Program-made: the position numbers and the translations under genes
Notes under the pieces: generated by a model
What the model saw: the letters and a program-made list of their open reading frames with translations, nothing else
What the model was told of the DNA's origin: nothing
Database searches by the model: none
DNA from: Rhynchopus euleeides
Taxonomy: Eukaryota; Euglenozoa; Diplonemea; Diplonemida; Diplonemidae
Length of the DNA: 64,000 nt
Direction: 5' to 3'
Assembly (NCBI GenBank): GCA_963210315.1
Contig: OY723267.1
Span: forward strand, 558,001-622,000
Shown: piece after piece, positions 22,389-32,982 of the stretch
Numbering within the stretch: position 1 is the first letter of the stretch
Layout: each line of letters starts with the position of its first letter

Positions 22389-23027
22389 TCACGCCTTGTA
22401 CACAGCAAAGGGGCCGGTGGCGTCGGCGTAGTAAGCCTTCACCTTCTCATGGTTGGCCACGGCATCGCGGTGGGCCATGATGTGCTTGAACCCATCCAGG
22501 CAGGTGGTGGGCACGCCGTCCAGCCAGCCCGTGCGGAGGAGCTGGAGGGTCGTGAAGATCACGGCGTCGGCCAGCGTGAGGGAGTCGCCCACGGCGAACT
22601 TCTTGCCCTCCAGCTGCTTGTCGAGGTAGACCAGCCACTTGTGGAGGTCGCCACCCTCGGCCACCATCGCGCCGTGGAACTTCAGCTGCTCCTCGCCCTG
22701 CATGCCGAAGGACTTCGCGATGACGGACACAGCATCGCCGACGTAGTCCGACAGCTCGTCAACACGCAGAGCCTCGAGAGGGTCCGAGGGGTACATCCCC
22801 GCCAGCTTCGCAACGTAGCGCGACTGAGCTATGCTCTGGCCGTACGGCTTGCCGTCCACGTACAGCAGGGGCAGCTGCATCGGGGTCAGGTCGCCCTTCG
22901 TCGCGTTCCACTCCTCACGCTCGATGCGCGAGTCGTCCACCTCCAGCCCACCGACAGCGGCGCAGAGGCGCGTGGCCTCTGCACGGCCAGGCATCCCGAA
23001 GTACAGAATCTTCAGAGCCGGTGCCAT
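22389..23027 (-). CDS. Glutathione S-transferase, sigma-like
   Basis: Single exon, 212 aa, a normal length for a cytosolic GST. The N-terminal thioredoxin-like domain begins KILYFGMPGRAEATRL; the Tyr near position 9 is the expected catalytic residue that activates glutathione. The glutathione-binding QSIAQSRYVAKLAG motif follows near residue 64, then the all-helical C-terminal domain with GDSLTLADAVIFTTLQ (~147-163), matching the GST N-capping-box region. It conjugates glutathione to electrophiles or isomerises substrates. It stands alone between large intergenic regions. A pyrimidine-containing CAG lies about 35 nt upstream of the ATG on the coding strand. Confidence 0.93.
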   Translation of the reverse strand: MAPALKILYFGMPGRAEATRLCAAVGGLEVDDSRIEREEWNATKGDLTPMQLPLLYVDGKPYGQSIAQSRYVAKLAGMYPSDPLEALRVDELSDYVGDAVSVIAKSFGMQGEEQLKFHGAMVAEGGDLHKWLVYLDKQLEGKKFAVGDSLTLADAVIFTTLQLLRTGWLDGVPTTCLDGFKHIMAHRDAVANHEKVKAYYADATGPFAVYKA

Positions 23028-24732
23028 TTTGAGATGATCGGTCTGAGGTGTCGTCCTGTGTGCAGGTGTGGTGGTGGTGTGGTGTCATGGCGTGGCGTGG
23101 CGAACCTCAGAGGCGGCGCACGATGAAGGGTGAAGAGGAGAGGGGGGGGAGGGAGAGGGATCTCTTTCCAGGCAGGGCAACCTCCCCCCCGTCGACACAC
23201 CACCACCCCCCCCTCGTGGCTCTGTTCTGCAGGCCCACCCACCCCCCTTTCCCCCCCCCCCCTCCCCCCCGTCCCCGCTTCCGGAGAATCACACGGTTCT
23301 CCCGCTGAACGAGCAACCGAAGGAAGAAGACGCCCCGCCCCGCCCCGCCCCACCCCACCCCACCGCAGCTCAGGCCCCGCCCCCGTCCCACCCCCTCGCC
23401 ACACCTACCGACAGGCTGCCCTCCGGCTCAGCCTGACTGATGGAGGAAGGCTATTGCAGGCAGAAAACGGTTCTGCCCCAATTACACACACTTGCGTGTG
23501 CGTGTGTGTGTGTGAAGTTTATCAGCAGAAACTAAAAAAAGCGAAAAAAACGGTGTCTGTCGTGTGTGGCAGGGGCAGTGGGCGGGGAGAGGGGGCAGGG
23601 GTGAGGGTTTAGCAGGCGGATAGCAAAGGCGTAACGCGAGACGGGCCAGCCTTCCCACCCCTACCACCGACTTGACTAAACGGTTGAGCCATCTCCTGTT
23701 TTGTTTGAAACGTATTGGAGGTTCCCCTTTTGAGGCTTCCGCTGCCGACGGCGCGTGAAATCAGAAAGTGCATGAAAAAAATTGATCCTGTGGGCTTGCC
23801 TCACGTCTCAGGGAGTCAGACCCCTGGCACAGCCCTCGCGCAACACCAAACTCGAGAAGACCCCAGGACAGGCGTGTATATGGTTTGCAACACATCTCCA
23901 CATCACACACTTTTCCAAATCCCTTTGCCATATTTTTCCGGGCAGGACCCGTTCCACCGACGTGGGCCGCCTTCACCATTTGCGGGAAGGGAAACGGGGG
24001 GTGGGGGGGAGAGTGGATGGGGAGATGGGGACAACGGACCCGGCGTCCGGATCGGCTTGCCGCAAAAGTGAATTATTTCATATTTTTTGGGGAAATACTA
24101 CGAGAAACACTTGGCCTCTATGCTGTGAGTGTTGCATTGGACGCTTCCACCTGTTGAACGGGCTCCACCTCTTGCACTTTGAAACCCCCCCCCCCCATAT
24201 TTTTTTTTGATTTGACAACTCCGGTTTGGTGTACCTCGATGAGCTTACCTTACCTTGTCGTCGGACACAACATATCATCGTTGTCCCAAACCCCGTAACC
24301 CACGTGAAGTGGATCATCTGAAGTGCAGAATGAGGTGGAGCAGGTGGAGCACGAAACATAAGTAAACCATAGCAAGAGAGGCCAGCAGCAGTCCCGAGTC
24401 CATCGCGTTCCTCGTAGCATTTCCCGTACCACACAGGTGTGTTATGTGCACAAATAAAAACCCCCCAACGCCCGCCCCCGCCCCCCCAGCACCGCAAGAA
24501 AAAAGAAAGCGTCACTTCTGCGCGGGGGTGTTCTTCTGAATCTTCATACCTTTTCCCGCTCATCCGCTCTACTCTTTTGCGGTGTGCGCTTCCGCACGTG
24601 AATCCTTTTGAATGATTTCCTCTTTTTTTTTGCAGCAGCGTAGAACACGCCGAGCACCTGCTATTGAGGCGATCTCCACTGTCACACATACTCTTCTGCT
24701 GAAGGTTGGCGCCATGAGTCAGGAGCACAATG

Positions 24733-24783
24733 CCGTGAACAAAGCGCGTGAAACTTTCCACCCCCACATTCAAGTGTGCTGAA
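24733..24783. repeat. Diverged dispersed repeat, copy B
   Basis: Pairs with 16754-16805 in the same orientation. Both copies lie in intergenic DNA about 8 kb apart. Confidence 0.6.
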
Positions 24784-27123
24784 AATGTCACACCAGTACA
24801 GCCGCTCTTTACTCGTATTTTGTTTGTGATGCGTTGACGCTTCCACACACAAAACCTCAACTCCTGTGATGGGGGAGGCTAGTGGTGTGCGGAGCACGTT
24901 TGGCTGTGGTAGAGTGACATTTTCTGCTCACAAGTGTGCGTAAAAAAATATATAACCCTTGGGGCGGGGGGGGCTCCGGGAGTCGGGGAGAAGACGTATG
25001 AGGGATCAAGTGAGAACACGCAAGACAAGAAGGTACATCACCCCACCCCCACATCACACCGCACAAATCACGCACGCACGCACTATGTGAGGGGTCAGCA
25101 CACCTCACCTGAACCCATACAAATACAACCCCATCTGCTGTCATCTCTGTGATGTGACATTTCACCACCGGCACAAAGCACATCACGCATTGTGCTGCGA
25201 GGGGCAAAAAAATGCGCGAGAGTTTCCCAGCAGAATCATATGCCCCCCCCCCCCCCACACACAGTGTCACACAGGTGAATATATTTTGCAGCCCAGTGTC
25301 GAAACACACCGGAGCACATGCTCTTTATGTGATCCACACCCACACCACAACCTGAACTATTTTTGGAAAGTGTTGGCACTTTGGTGGGGCGGGGGGCAGG
25401 CCAGCCTGGAGCAACCCGTAGCAAACAATCCCGCCCTGCTTTGGGAGAGCCAGGCATTGCGCCATATGCCCTGGAGAGAGAAAAGAGAAAAGAGACATCT
25501 CTAACAACTAACCACCGCCGGAGCTGTGGCACCCTCCTCACGGTATGATGAACTTACCTCCTTTTCTTTGGGGGAGGGTCCTCGATCCGGTGCCGAAAAA
25601 CGGTGTGTTTTGGGGTGAATTTCCTCCGATTTTACTGATTCTGACCCTCCCCCAGAAATTATTTAGAGGTGACTTGCCGCCAAACTTTTGCCGCATGATT
25701 GCTGATTTTTAGGGAAGAAGACCCCCCCCCCCTCCGAAGGGTAAGCTGCACAGAGCGAGCTCCGATGCCAACTCTCGCACATCAGCGAGCGGTTTGTAAT
25801 TGTATTGATTCTTTTTGACACGCACATCATCAAGCTTTCCCTTCAGAAATGAGGACGCACACAGCATTTGAATTGCGGGAAAAAAAACAGGGGAGCGGGT
25901 GGGTGTGTGGGGCAGTGCGGTACCCCAACTCAACTGCACAGTTCCTCATCCCCAAACCCACCTCCCGGGTGTGGGTGTGGTTGTTGTGTAAAACAGAGCC
26001 CCCCCCCCCCCCCATTCTCTTCACGCCAATACACACACCCCCCCCCCCCGGTAAAAACCGGGAAAATCACAAACCGCCAGGGAAACAACCCAAAAACCTC
26101 CTCTCGGAAAACCCCATGAGAGCAACGGTGACGGAACTTGTCGCCGCAAAAAAGAACAACCCCCACCCCCCCCCCCCCACGGGCAAAGCTTGAGGCACAC
26201 AGTGTATCACGACCTGTACTGGCCTGTGTAGCTCTGCCTTGTGTCACATGTGCATCTCAGATTGGTGCAACCGTTTGTTTCCGTTGGCACCCTGTGATTG
26301 CAATGCGAGCGTGGGAGGGGAAGAGTACCCTAAACAGCAGCCAGCGGGGCGGGACGGGGTGGGGGGCTACCGGGGGACTTGGGGACTTGGGGCGGAGGGG
26401 AGGGTGGGGGTGTGAGATCAGAATAATCCCCGCCAGAAGTATCGTCAGCCCACCAGCCCTTGGCATGTTGCGATACGAACCAGGGCCAGAGGATTAATAA
26501 AGGTTTGCCGGTTTCGTTTGCTTTGGTGTCACACAACTCCAGCCCCCTACTACCTCTCACAGGCACTGTGAGCTGAGAGTCTGGTGACCGCACAGGCCCG
26601 TTATTGTCCCACTCCCACTGTTACTTGAGATAATGGTGTGCGGGACAATCACAACAACTGAGCCTGATCTGTCCTGTTCACGCCCCTGAATGGATTTCCT
26701 CCAGCAGAGCAGAGCAGCACGCCGAGGGGTTCCGCCCCGCCCCCATCCCGAATCGGCATGATCAGCAAGGACCTGGCGGTCTCTCGATAACTCACCTCAG
26801 GGCGATGAATGGTGAATGGGGTTGGTGGGCTGCTGTGTGTGGGCCACAAAAATACACAGCGCTGAAGGTATCGTGGAATTCGGGTCGGGAGATTCATGCA
26901 GTGTTGTGTGGCGTGAAGAGATCTTATAGAAGAACGGTTTGTTGACTTTTTTTCTTGGCTGCAATTCGAGCAGCAAATTTTTTTTTTGCGCGGGGTTTTC
27001 TCCTCAGGGAGCTCAGAGCATCACCCGCATCAGTCGTGTCAAGAACATCGGGAGAGAGAGAGAGAGAGAGATAAAGGGATGGAGAGAGGGAGAGAGGGTA
27101 AATAAAATGGCTGAAAACCAATA

Positions 27124-27503
27124 TTACCGTATTCGGAAAAATACTGGAACGGAATAATGTTCCAAGTTCCAGCCGAGACCCCATCTGTTCCAGTTATTTT
27201 CCGTTCCAGAATTGTTTTGGGGGGTCTGCGCGGACTTGGCCATTTTCTGAGAGTCGGGTACTTTCCCAAGGGTATGCTGGGCCCACCATCCTCCACCATG
27301 GCATGGGGTGGGGTGAGGTGGGATTTCGGACATGTGCCCCAAAAACTGACAAGTACCCGTCAATTTCCCCCATATTCTAATTCTGGAACGGAAAAATACT
27401 GGAACGGAATAATGTTCCAAGTTTCGAAAATCCGGGTTTGTTCCAGTTATTTTCCGTTCCAGAAAAAATCCGTTCCAGCATTTTTCCGTTCCAGTATTTT
27501 TCA
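27124..27503. repeat. GGAACGG foldback repeat cluster
   Basis: AAATACTGGAACGGAATAAT occurs twice in direct orientation (about 27139 and 27396), and GTTCCAGTTATTTTCCGTTC occurs twice (about 27188 and 27443). Together they form inverted pairs around TTCC/GGAA cores. The left edge reads TACCGTATTCGG, close to the TACCGTATACG ends of the three 345-bp elements at 39269-40685, suggesting a distant relative. Confidence 0.65.
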
Positions 27504-29714
27504 TGTGTGTTCGGGAAAATGCCATTTTGCAGGACGGCTGGGAGGCCCTGCACGTTACGAATAAGCCGAGATCGCCGTATGGAACAGCCACCCGCCCAAC
27601 CATGGGCGGTGCATATGTTTGCGAGCTTCTGCATGTCTCTTGTCTTGTGGCAGTGCGATGCACGCTGACGCATGATAACAGGCGGGTGGATGTGTTACAT
27701 ACTTTCCCCCGACAACAACATTGCTCTGTTGGGAAGGGGAGTGGGGGGGGGGGGGGGGTATTGAAATCGAAGTAGAAGGAATCACAAGGATGATCTCCCT
27801 TCACACGTTGTTGGGGGAGGGGGGGGGGGGATCCATGGAACACCGAATCGGGTCGCAGCCATAGAACACAGATGCGGAAAAAAAATGAACATCATCATTG
27901 ACGGCGGTGGGAGGCAGGGCGCTGGGGAGACGGCCTGCTTCCCCAACCAGGCGCGGTTGTTTTGTTTGTTTGTGTTTTTTTTTGGCAGACAATAATGGGA
28001 GGGGGGGGACAGTTGTATCTCGAGTTCGGAAACGGTAGCTGCGATTCTCCTTGACCCCCTCGCACAAACTCCCACATCCGATGCAGCGGTGTGGAAGGGA
28101 GGGGGCCAGAATAAAGTAGAATAAGGGGAGGGGGGGGGGGGGGGGGGGAATCGGGCGCCGGCGCTATGATTTGTCGGGGGCGGGGTGGAAGAAACTAGCC
28201 GCATCTCCCCCCACAACACCCTCCAGCAATGTGGCGGGGAGGGAGGGGGAAACGTGGCAATTTGCCCCCCCCCCCCCCCACCACCACCCCCCAAACGCCC
28301 CCATCCACAACTACCCCCCGAATAACCAAATGCCAGAAACGCCCAAACTGCGCAAACTGCTGCGAAGGAAAAAGGAGTGGAGCGTGTGGGGGGGAGGGGG
28401 GGGGGGGGGAACAGGAAGATGGGGGGTGCGTGGTTTTTCCGAGGGACGGGAGAGGTCCCCAAAGCCTCGGTTCCCCACCGCCACCCCCCGCTGTGGTCTA
28501 TGTTTGGTCTCTGCTTGCATTGCCAAAAAAAATCTCTCCGCCGGCTGAACCGTCGGACTCGGTTTTTTCTTTTAGTCATGCGTGTTCGGATGTGGGCACG
28601 CCAATCAAATTCCTGCTCTCCGTGACCCTAAAAACAAGGTGAGGTCGGAGCCCTCGAAGAGCAGGGGTTTCGTGTCTGTGTTGTGTTCCATGTTCGTCGA
28701 GACCTGCTGCCCTCACAGAGGTGCCTGTTGCAGCCAGAGTGAAGGCCCTCACTGTGTAGGGCAGCGTCTCAGAAACCGTTTGTCTGAACAAGTGGTTGCC
28801 CCGACTGCGTGTGTGGCAGGCATAGGTTCGGGCAATTGACAATACTGTAGACAAGGGAGGGAGACCCCCTGCACTGGGTACACGTGAAGATATATTTTTT
28901 GAAAACGGGTAGAACGTAATCGTGATCTACTACAGCCTACTCATGATGCGATCCCGACTGCACATCGCACGCTAATGGATTCGATTTGTCCTGCGTGCTG
29001 ACGAAAAAATACTGCCTCCTATGTAATTTACTCTAATGTCGGCACCACGACATCGTTCCTACGTCTACGTGAGGGCGCATGATGAAGAAGCGTCCCATAT
29101 TAAATGTTGCAAGGCCTGGTGAACAGAAAACAAATCCTACCACTTGTCGCATTCATCCACCAGGCTGTATTGTTCTAAGATTTGGTTTTCGGTCCATCAA
29201 AGAGCATCGGGCAGGAAGGCATGTCTCCTTGTTTTAGCTTTGGGGCTGCAACGGCAAAAAAAACAGAGCAGCCCGACCCCAACTCAAGGCGAGGGAAAAT
29301 GCAGGGGGGAAATTGTATCCTTTTTGTGTTGGCTGCAACGCAAAGACGCGGGGGTGTGGTGTGCGCAGCACAACCGAATGATGATCATCAAGCGAAAATT
29401 GGGGGTGGGTCGGGGGAGGGGGTGGGGCAAGGGAGGCATATTTATATTGGGTGGGTCTTCGCTTTCGACATGAAAAGATAAAGGGCGTTGTTTGTGCGCC
29501 AAACCCGGCAAAAAAAAGGGTGAGAATCGGCGAGTTAATTGTCGCACGTAAATTCGGCTGCAACAGTGTGCCACAGTCTTCCGACACACAGTGGCACGGA
29601 GCAAAGGCCCATTTATTCTGAATTCGTATTGGAGCACCACAGCAGCAGACCCTTCGAACTTGACTCAGGGGGGCTGGACTGGATGCCTTGTTGCGGTACT
29701 TTCTTGCTTTTGAA

Positions 29715-29890
29715 CACGGCGCTGAAGTAACCACTGTTACAAGTGGTTTTACAAGTGGTTTACATGTAAAAATTTTTACATATAAATTTACAAGTGGCAC
29801 TTGTAAAATTACATGTGCCACTTGTAAATTTTACAAGTGGTACATGTAAAATTACATGTGCCACTTGTCATTTACGAGCTTTCCTTAACA
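29715..29890. repeat. E1 left terminal and subterminal palindromes
   Basis: After the 16-bp terminal repeat, 29736-29875 is a run of interleaved words TTACAAGTGG, TTTACATGTAAA, ACAAGTGGCACTTGT and ACATGTGCCACTTGT. Most are self-complementary or pair with a neighbour. The mirrored set is at 32805-32980. Confidence 0.9.
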
Positions 29891-29998
29891 CTGGCGAGCC
29901 GTGTTGTTCCATTTGTTTATCCCCCGCGACCCCAGACCAGCACATACCCTGCTGCACACACACACCCTCACTTACAAAAGGACCTTTGCACCTCCAAC

Positions 29999-30577
29999 AT
30001 GAGCAAGAGAACGGCAACCACAACACCGACGCGCAACAGCAAGCGGACGAAGAGCGGAGATCTGGGGAAGGAGGATGAGCGGCATGAAAGCCAGCTGCAG
30101 CAGCTTGTGGAGGACTTTGTGGCCCTGTACACCACCAGGAAGACGGGGGAGGTGTTAAAACACACGGTGTTGAAGGAGATGCTGCAGAAGGTGCTGGTGA
30201 CCACCATCCCCCCCAAGAGTGGAGTGATAACAACGATGCTGAAACGCAAATACGATGCGCTGGCTTCCTACAAGTCGCTGAAGGATGTTTCCGGCGACCT
30301 GTACACGGTTCGGATCGAAGGAAACCGTGAGATGGCCATCCACGGCATCGCGCTGAAGCCCTTCCCCACGCCAACGCAGAAGAAGTCGGAGGGTTTCGCG
30401 CGCCTCAAGCTGGTGGTGGAGGACCTGGACAGCATGGATATGGTCAAGATGTACAAGGCATCGGCACAAGCCTCCACATCCGAGACGCGTCCGAAGAATA
30501 AGGCAGTGGCGGCGGTGGCGGGCGATGCAGCACATCGTTGTGGGCGAGCACGACCAGGAGACCGGGCGCTACTATAG
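29999..30577 (+). CDS. E1 ORF1, small basic putative DNA-binding protein
   Basis: Up to 192 aa from the ATG opening MSKRTATTTPTRNSKRTK. The basic, Thr/Lys-rich N-terminus suggests nucleic-acid binding. Residues ~37-105 (LVEDFVALYTTRKTGEVL onward) align without gaps over ~30 positions with ORF1 of E2 (IVHDFCTAFPVKKGGSVL), sharing V-DF, K-G-VL and L--VL. No known family is recognised; a small helical fold is likely. By analogy with CACTA-type accessory proteins it could bind the element's subterminal palindromes (inference). The last ~25 residues look out of frame, because from about 30520 coding-like sequence continues in another frame, so the true C-terminus is uncertain. Confidence 0.6.
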   Translation: MSKRTATTTPTRNSKRTKSGDLGKEDERHESQLQQLVEDFVALYTTRKTGEVLKHTVLKEMLQKVLVTTIPPKSGVITTMLKRKYDALASYKSLKDVSGDLYTVRIEGNREMAIHGIALKPFPTPTQKKSEGFARLKLVVEDLDSMDMVKMYKASAQASTSETRPKNKAVAAVAGDAAHRCGRARPGDRALL

Positions 30578-32632
30578 CGTCATCGTCGAGAATGGCTTCG
30601 CCAAGCTGGTGACGGCGACGCTGGAAGGGGTGCAGGTCGACTACACCTTCTACAGGGACCGTCCTTCGGACCAGTGTGAGCCAGGTGAATACAGCGGCTC
30701 GCTCGTTGTGCCGCCTCCGCATTTTGTGGATTCAAGCAGAAATCGGTGAAATCATTCGACAACACAGGGCAGAGTTGGGCATGTCTCTGCGCGACTGTGA
30801 ACGGCTGGGCTCACTCGTTCGCAGAGAGACAGGGATCTCGATGGGGCTTTCATACCCCCTCCTCGTAAAGCATGAAGCTCCCCTCCGGCTGATGACGCCC
30901 TCTCTGCTAGGGAACATGCGGGGGTGCCTCGAGTTTCTGCTGAGGGCTTTCCCCATCCGCTCGGGTCGCCCCCCACCAACAGTCATGGTCACGGGTGATG
31001 GCTACACACCCGGTAGCCTTCAAGGAAAGAGCAGGCAGCGACTGGCAATCGCATTGACGGACGGGATCACCGCGTCCCGCTTTCTGACAGTGTGTGACCG
31101 CCACAAGCCCCTGTTCTACGAATGGTGGATGCTCCATGCCTTGGGGCAGATTGTGGCAGTTCAGAAGGGGATCTTCACGAAGGGGCCTTGCTCCTTTTCC
31201 ATCACCCAGTTCCGGCTTGGGGGTGACCACTTAGAGTTGTGGTCACTCTTCAAAGGTGTAGGTGGGACAGGGCATCGTTCTGCCTTCTGCCTTACAGGAA
31301 TCGACGAGCGTTTGGAGTACCTGCATGACTGCCACCGCTGTAATATCCAAGAGATGGATGCCGCAGGATTCACTTGTAGCATCGCTTCAAAATTCTCGAA
31401 TCCTGTCTACACCGTGACGCCCCCCCCCTTCACGACACGAAAGGTGTCATGCGCCTCATTCTACGTACGCTGCCGGGATCAAAAGTGGTGGAGGAAACCA
31501 TCCTTGGAAAAGTGGGCAAAAAGTTCACTGGGAAGCACGCAAGAGAGATACTCGCTGCTTTGAAGGCCATCACCGTGGGGAATCAGCGGACATTGTGCTG
31601 CGCAATGCAATCACTGATCTTCTTCCGCTACCAAGACATACCAGTGCGATACTTCTCAACAGGTTCCTGCCGCAAAGAGTTTCTATTCGCTGTGATCAGC
31701 TATCATGTGCTGATTTTCTTGTTGGAGTGGGCAAATCCCGGGATCACTCGCTCGGCATATGCTCATTCTCTCGAACACTGGTTTGATGAGCAGGATGCGC
31801 ACAGGGTCACCGTCTCCGACGAGCTCTTCGAACAGGGCAACGGTGAGCGCAAGAGGTGGACACGTGGGGGATCCCCGCAGACGATGGAGTGTGATCTGCA
31901 GATCTATGAACTGAAACAGAAACACTTGACGGATGAAAATACCGTGCGCAAAGTGCCTCCACTGACTCCTACCATCGGCGAGCGGCCCCAAATATTATCT
32001 TACGATTCCATGCGCCTGTGCAGGTGTGTGATCACTCACAATGATACGTGGCTCAAGTATCATTAGCTGCTCGTCAATTGGTGGTCCGCTTGGACAAACT
32101 TGGCCTCGGGTCACATGTGCGCCGCAGAGATGGTCACGGACAAACATTTCAGGCAGAACCCGGCAACAACGGCGATGTTTTCCTGGTTTGCATCTGTGAC
32201 GAAGAACCCTGGGAGGTGACGGAGGTGACGCCCCCTGCACAAGGAACCACCGACGGGGAGGAGGCTGGTGATGGCGGCAACCTTGCGAGTGACGGCAATA
32301 GCGGCGAGGCTGGTGATGATGATGATGATGATGGCGACGAGACATCCGCCACAGAAGAGTATAGCTGCGTTGTTTGCCCTGACAAGAGCTTCGCGCGGGT
32401 TTACGGGCTCTACGCCCACTACGACGGACAGCACCGGCCGAGGGCGCAGTGTGAATGTCGAGTGTCTTGCCCCTTGTGTGAGAAAACGGTGTTCAGAAGT
32501 GGACTTAGCCAACACGCCCTCTACGTCCACCAGGATGAGCTGGACATCACGACCTGCCCTGTGTGTCTGCAGGAGTTTGCTTCACAAGAACTGAGGGATA
32601 TGCACATGTCGGACGAACACCCTGCAGTCTGA
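30525..32632 (+). pseudogene. E1 ORF2, frameshifted transposase-like gene with C2H2 fingers
   Basis: Coding-like sequence runs through four frame segments: ~30525-30710, ~30720-31425, ~31422-32040 and ~32045-32632. Segment 2 has VMVTGDGYTPGS and, ~90 residues on, FRLGGDHLELWSLFKGVGG, a spacing typical of the first two catalytic Asp of RNase-H-fold transposases. Then come LHDTKG, FRYQDIPVRYF and RSAYAHSLEHW, all matched in E2. Segment 4 has an acidic Asp run and three C2H2 fingers (~32365-32625, CxxC...Hx4H). One frame change sits in a run of nine C (31420-31428); E2 homology crosses it intact. I found no GTATG introns that would fix the frames, so this is a decayed copy or carries sequencing indels. 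Confidence 0.7.
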
Positions 32633-32804
32633 AAAAATGAGACTCGTCGTCGGCACAAAATACAATCAGTCCACTCGATCCGATCTCGACAGCTGTTGCA
32701 TTGCACTCCCACCGTTTGCTGGTCATTTCTCCCCCCTCCTTGCCACTCCGCTTGCCAAAAAACCCCCCATCACAGTGTAGAGTATGAAGGAAACCGCAGA
32801 GATG

Positions 32805-32980
32805 ACAAGTGGCACATGTCATTTACATGTAAAATTACAAGTACCACTTGTAAAAGTTACAAGTGGCACTTGTAATTTTACATGTGGTACTTGTAATTTT
32901 ACAAGTGGCACTTGTAACCACTTTTCACTTGTAATTTTACATGTAAAACCACTTGTAATGTAATTTACTTCAGCGCCGTG
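32805..32980. repeat. E1 right terminal and subterminal palindromes
   Basis: Mirror of the left end: words ACAAGTGGCAC, TTACATGTAAA and ACCACTTGTAA from about 32805 to 32960, then TTACTTCAGCGCCGTG as the terminal repeat. Confidence 0.9.
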
Positions 32981-32982
32981 AA

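Larger units (their letters stand above)
23028..29714. other. Large gene-poor, homopolymer-rich intergenic region
   Basis: Nearly 6.7 kb without a convincing gene. It is full of C or G tracts of ten or more bases (for example 23249-23272, 24187-24198, 25726-25733, 26041-26049, 27746-27759, 28128-28148, 28267-28278), a (GA)n repeat at 27054-27071, a foldback repeat cluster at 27124-27503, and one copy of a dispersed 50-bp repeat. Open frames here are mostly low-complexity translations of these tracts. Confidence 0.55.
29715..32980 (+). mobile_element. DNA transposon E1 (CACGG-ended), 3266 bp
   Basis: Ends in a perfect 16-bp inverted repeat, CACGGCGCTGAAGTAA at 29715-29730 and its complement at 32965-32980. 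It is flanked by the dinucleotide AA on both sides (29713-29714 and 32981-32982), a probable 2-bp target duplication. About 165 bp inside each end are packed with palindromic CAAGTGGCACTTG/ACATGT words. It carries a small basic ORF1 and a larger frameshifted ORF2 with three C-terminal C2H2 fingers, all on the plus strand, opposite to every host gene. E2 at 40814-44044 has the same layout, length and homologous proteins. Superfamily is not certain: CACxx ends, short duplications and subterminal repeats recall CACTA/EnSpm. Confidence 0.85.

Noticed and set aside
24078..24860. 260-codon minus-strand frame as a gene
   Set aside because: No domain, Gly-run translation of a polyC tract in the middle, and no splice or start context.
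25569..25657. Small foldback with TGGGGGAGGGTC ends
   Set aside because: Only ~12 bp of GC-rich pairing and no target duplication; chance in G-rich DNA is high.
30685..30736. 52-bp intron in E1 ORF2
   Set aside because: Donor GTGAA does not match other introns; no protein homology supports the junction, so a frameshift is as likely.
32016..32066. Short GT-AG intron in E1 ORF2 to fix the frame
   Set aside because: A GTGTG...TTAG candidate gives the wrong frame for the downstream E2-matching sequence and the donor is unlike GTATG.
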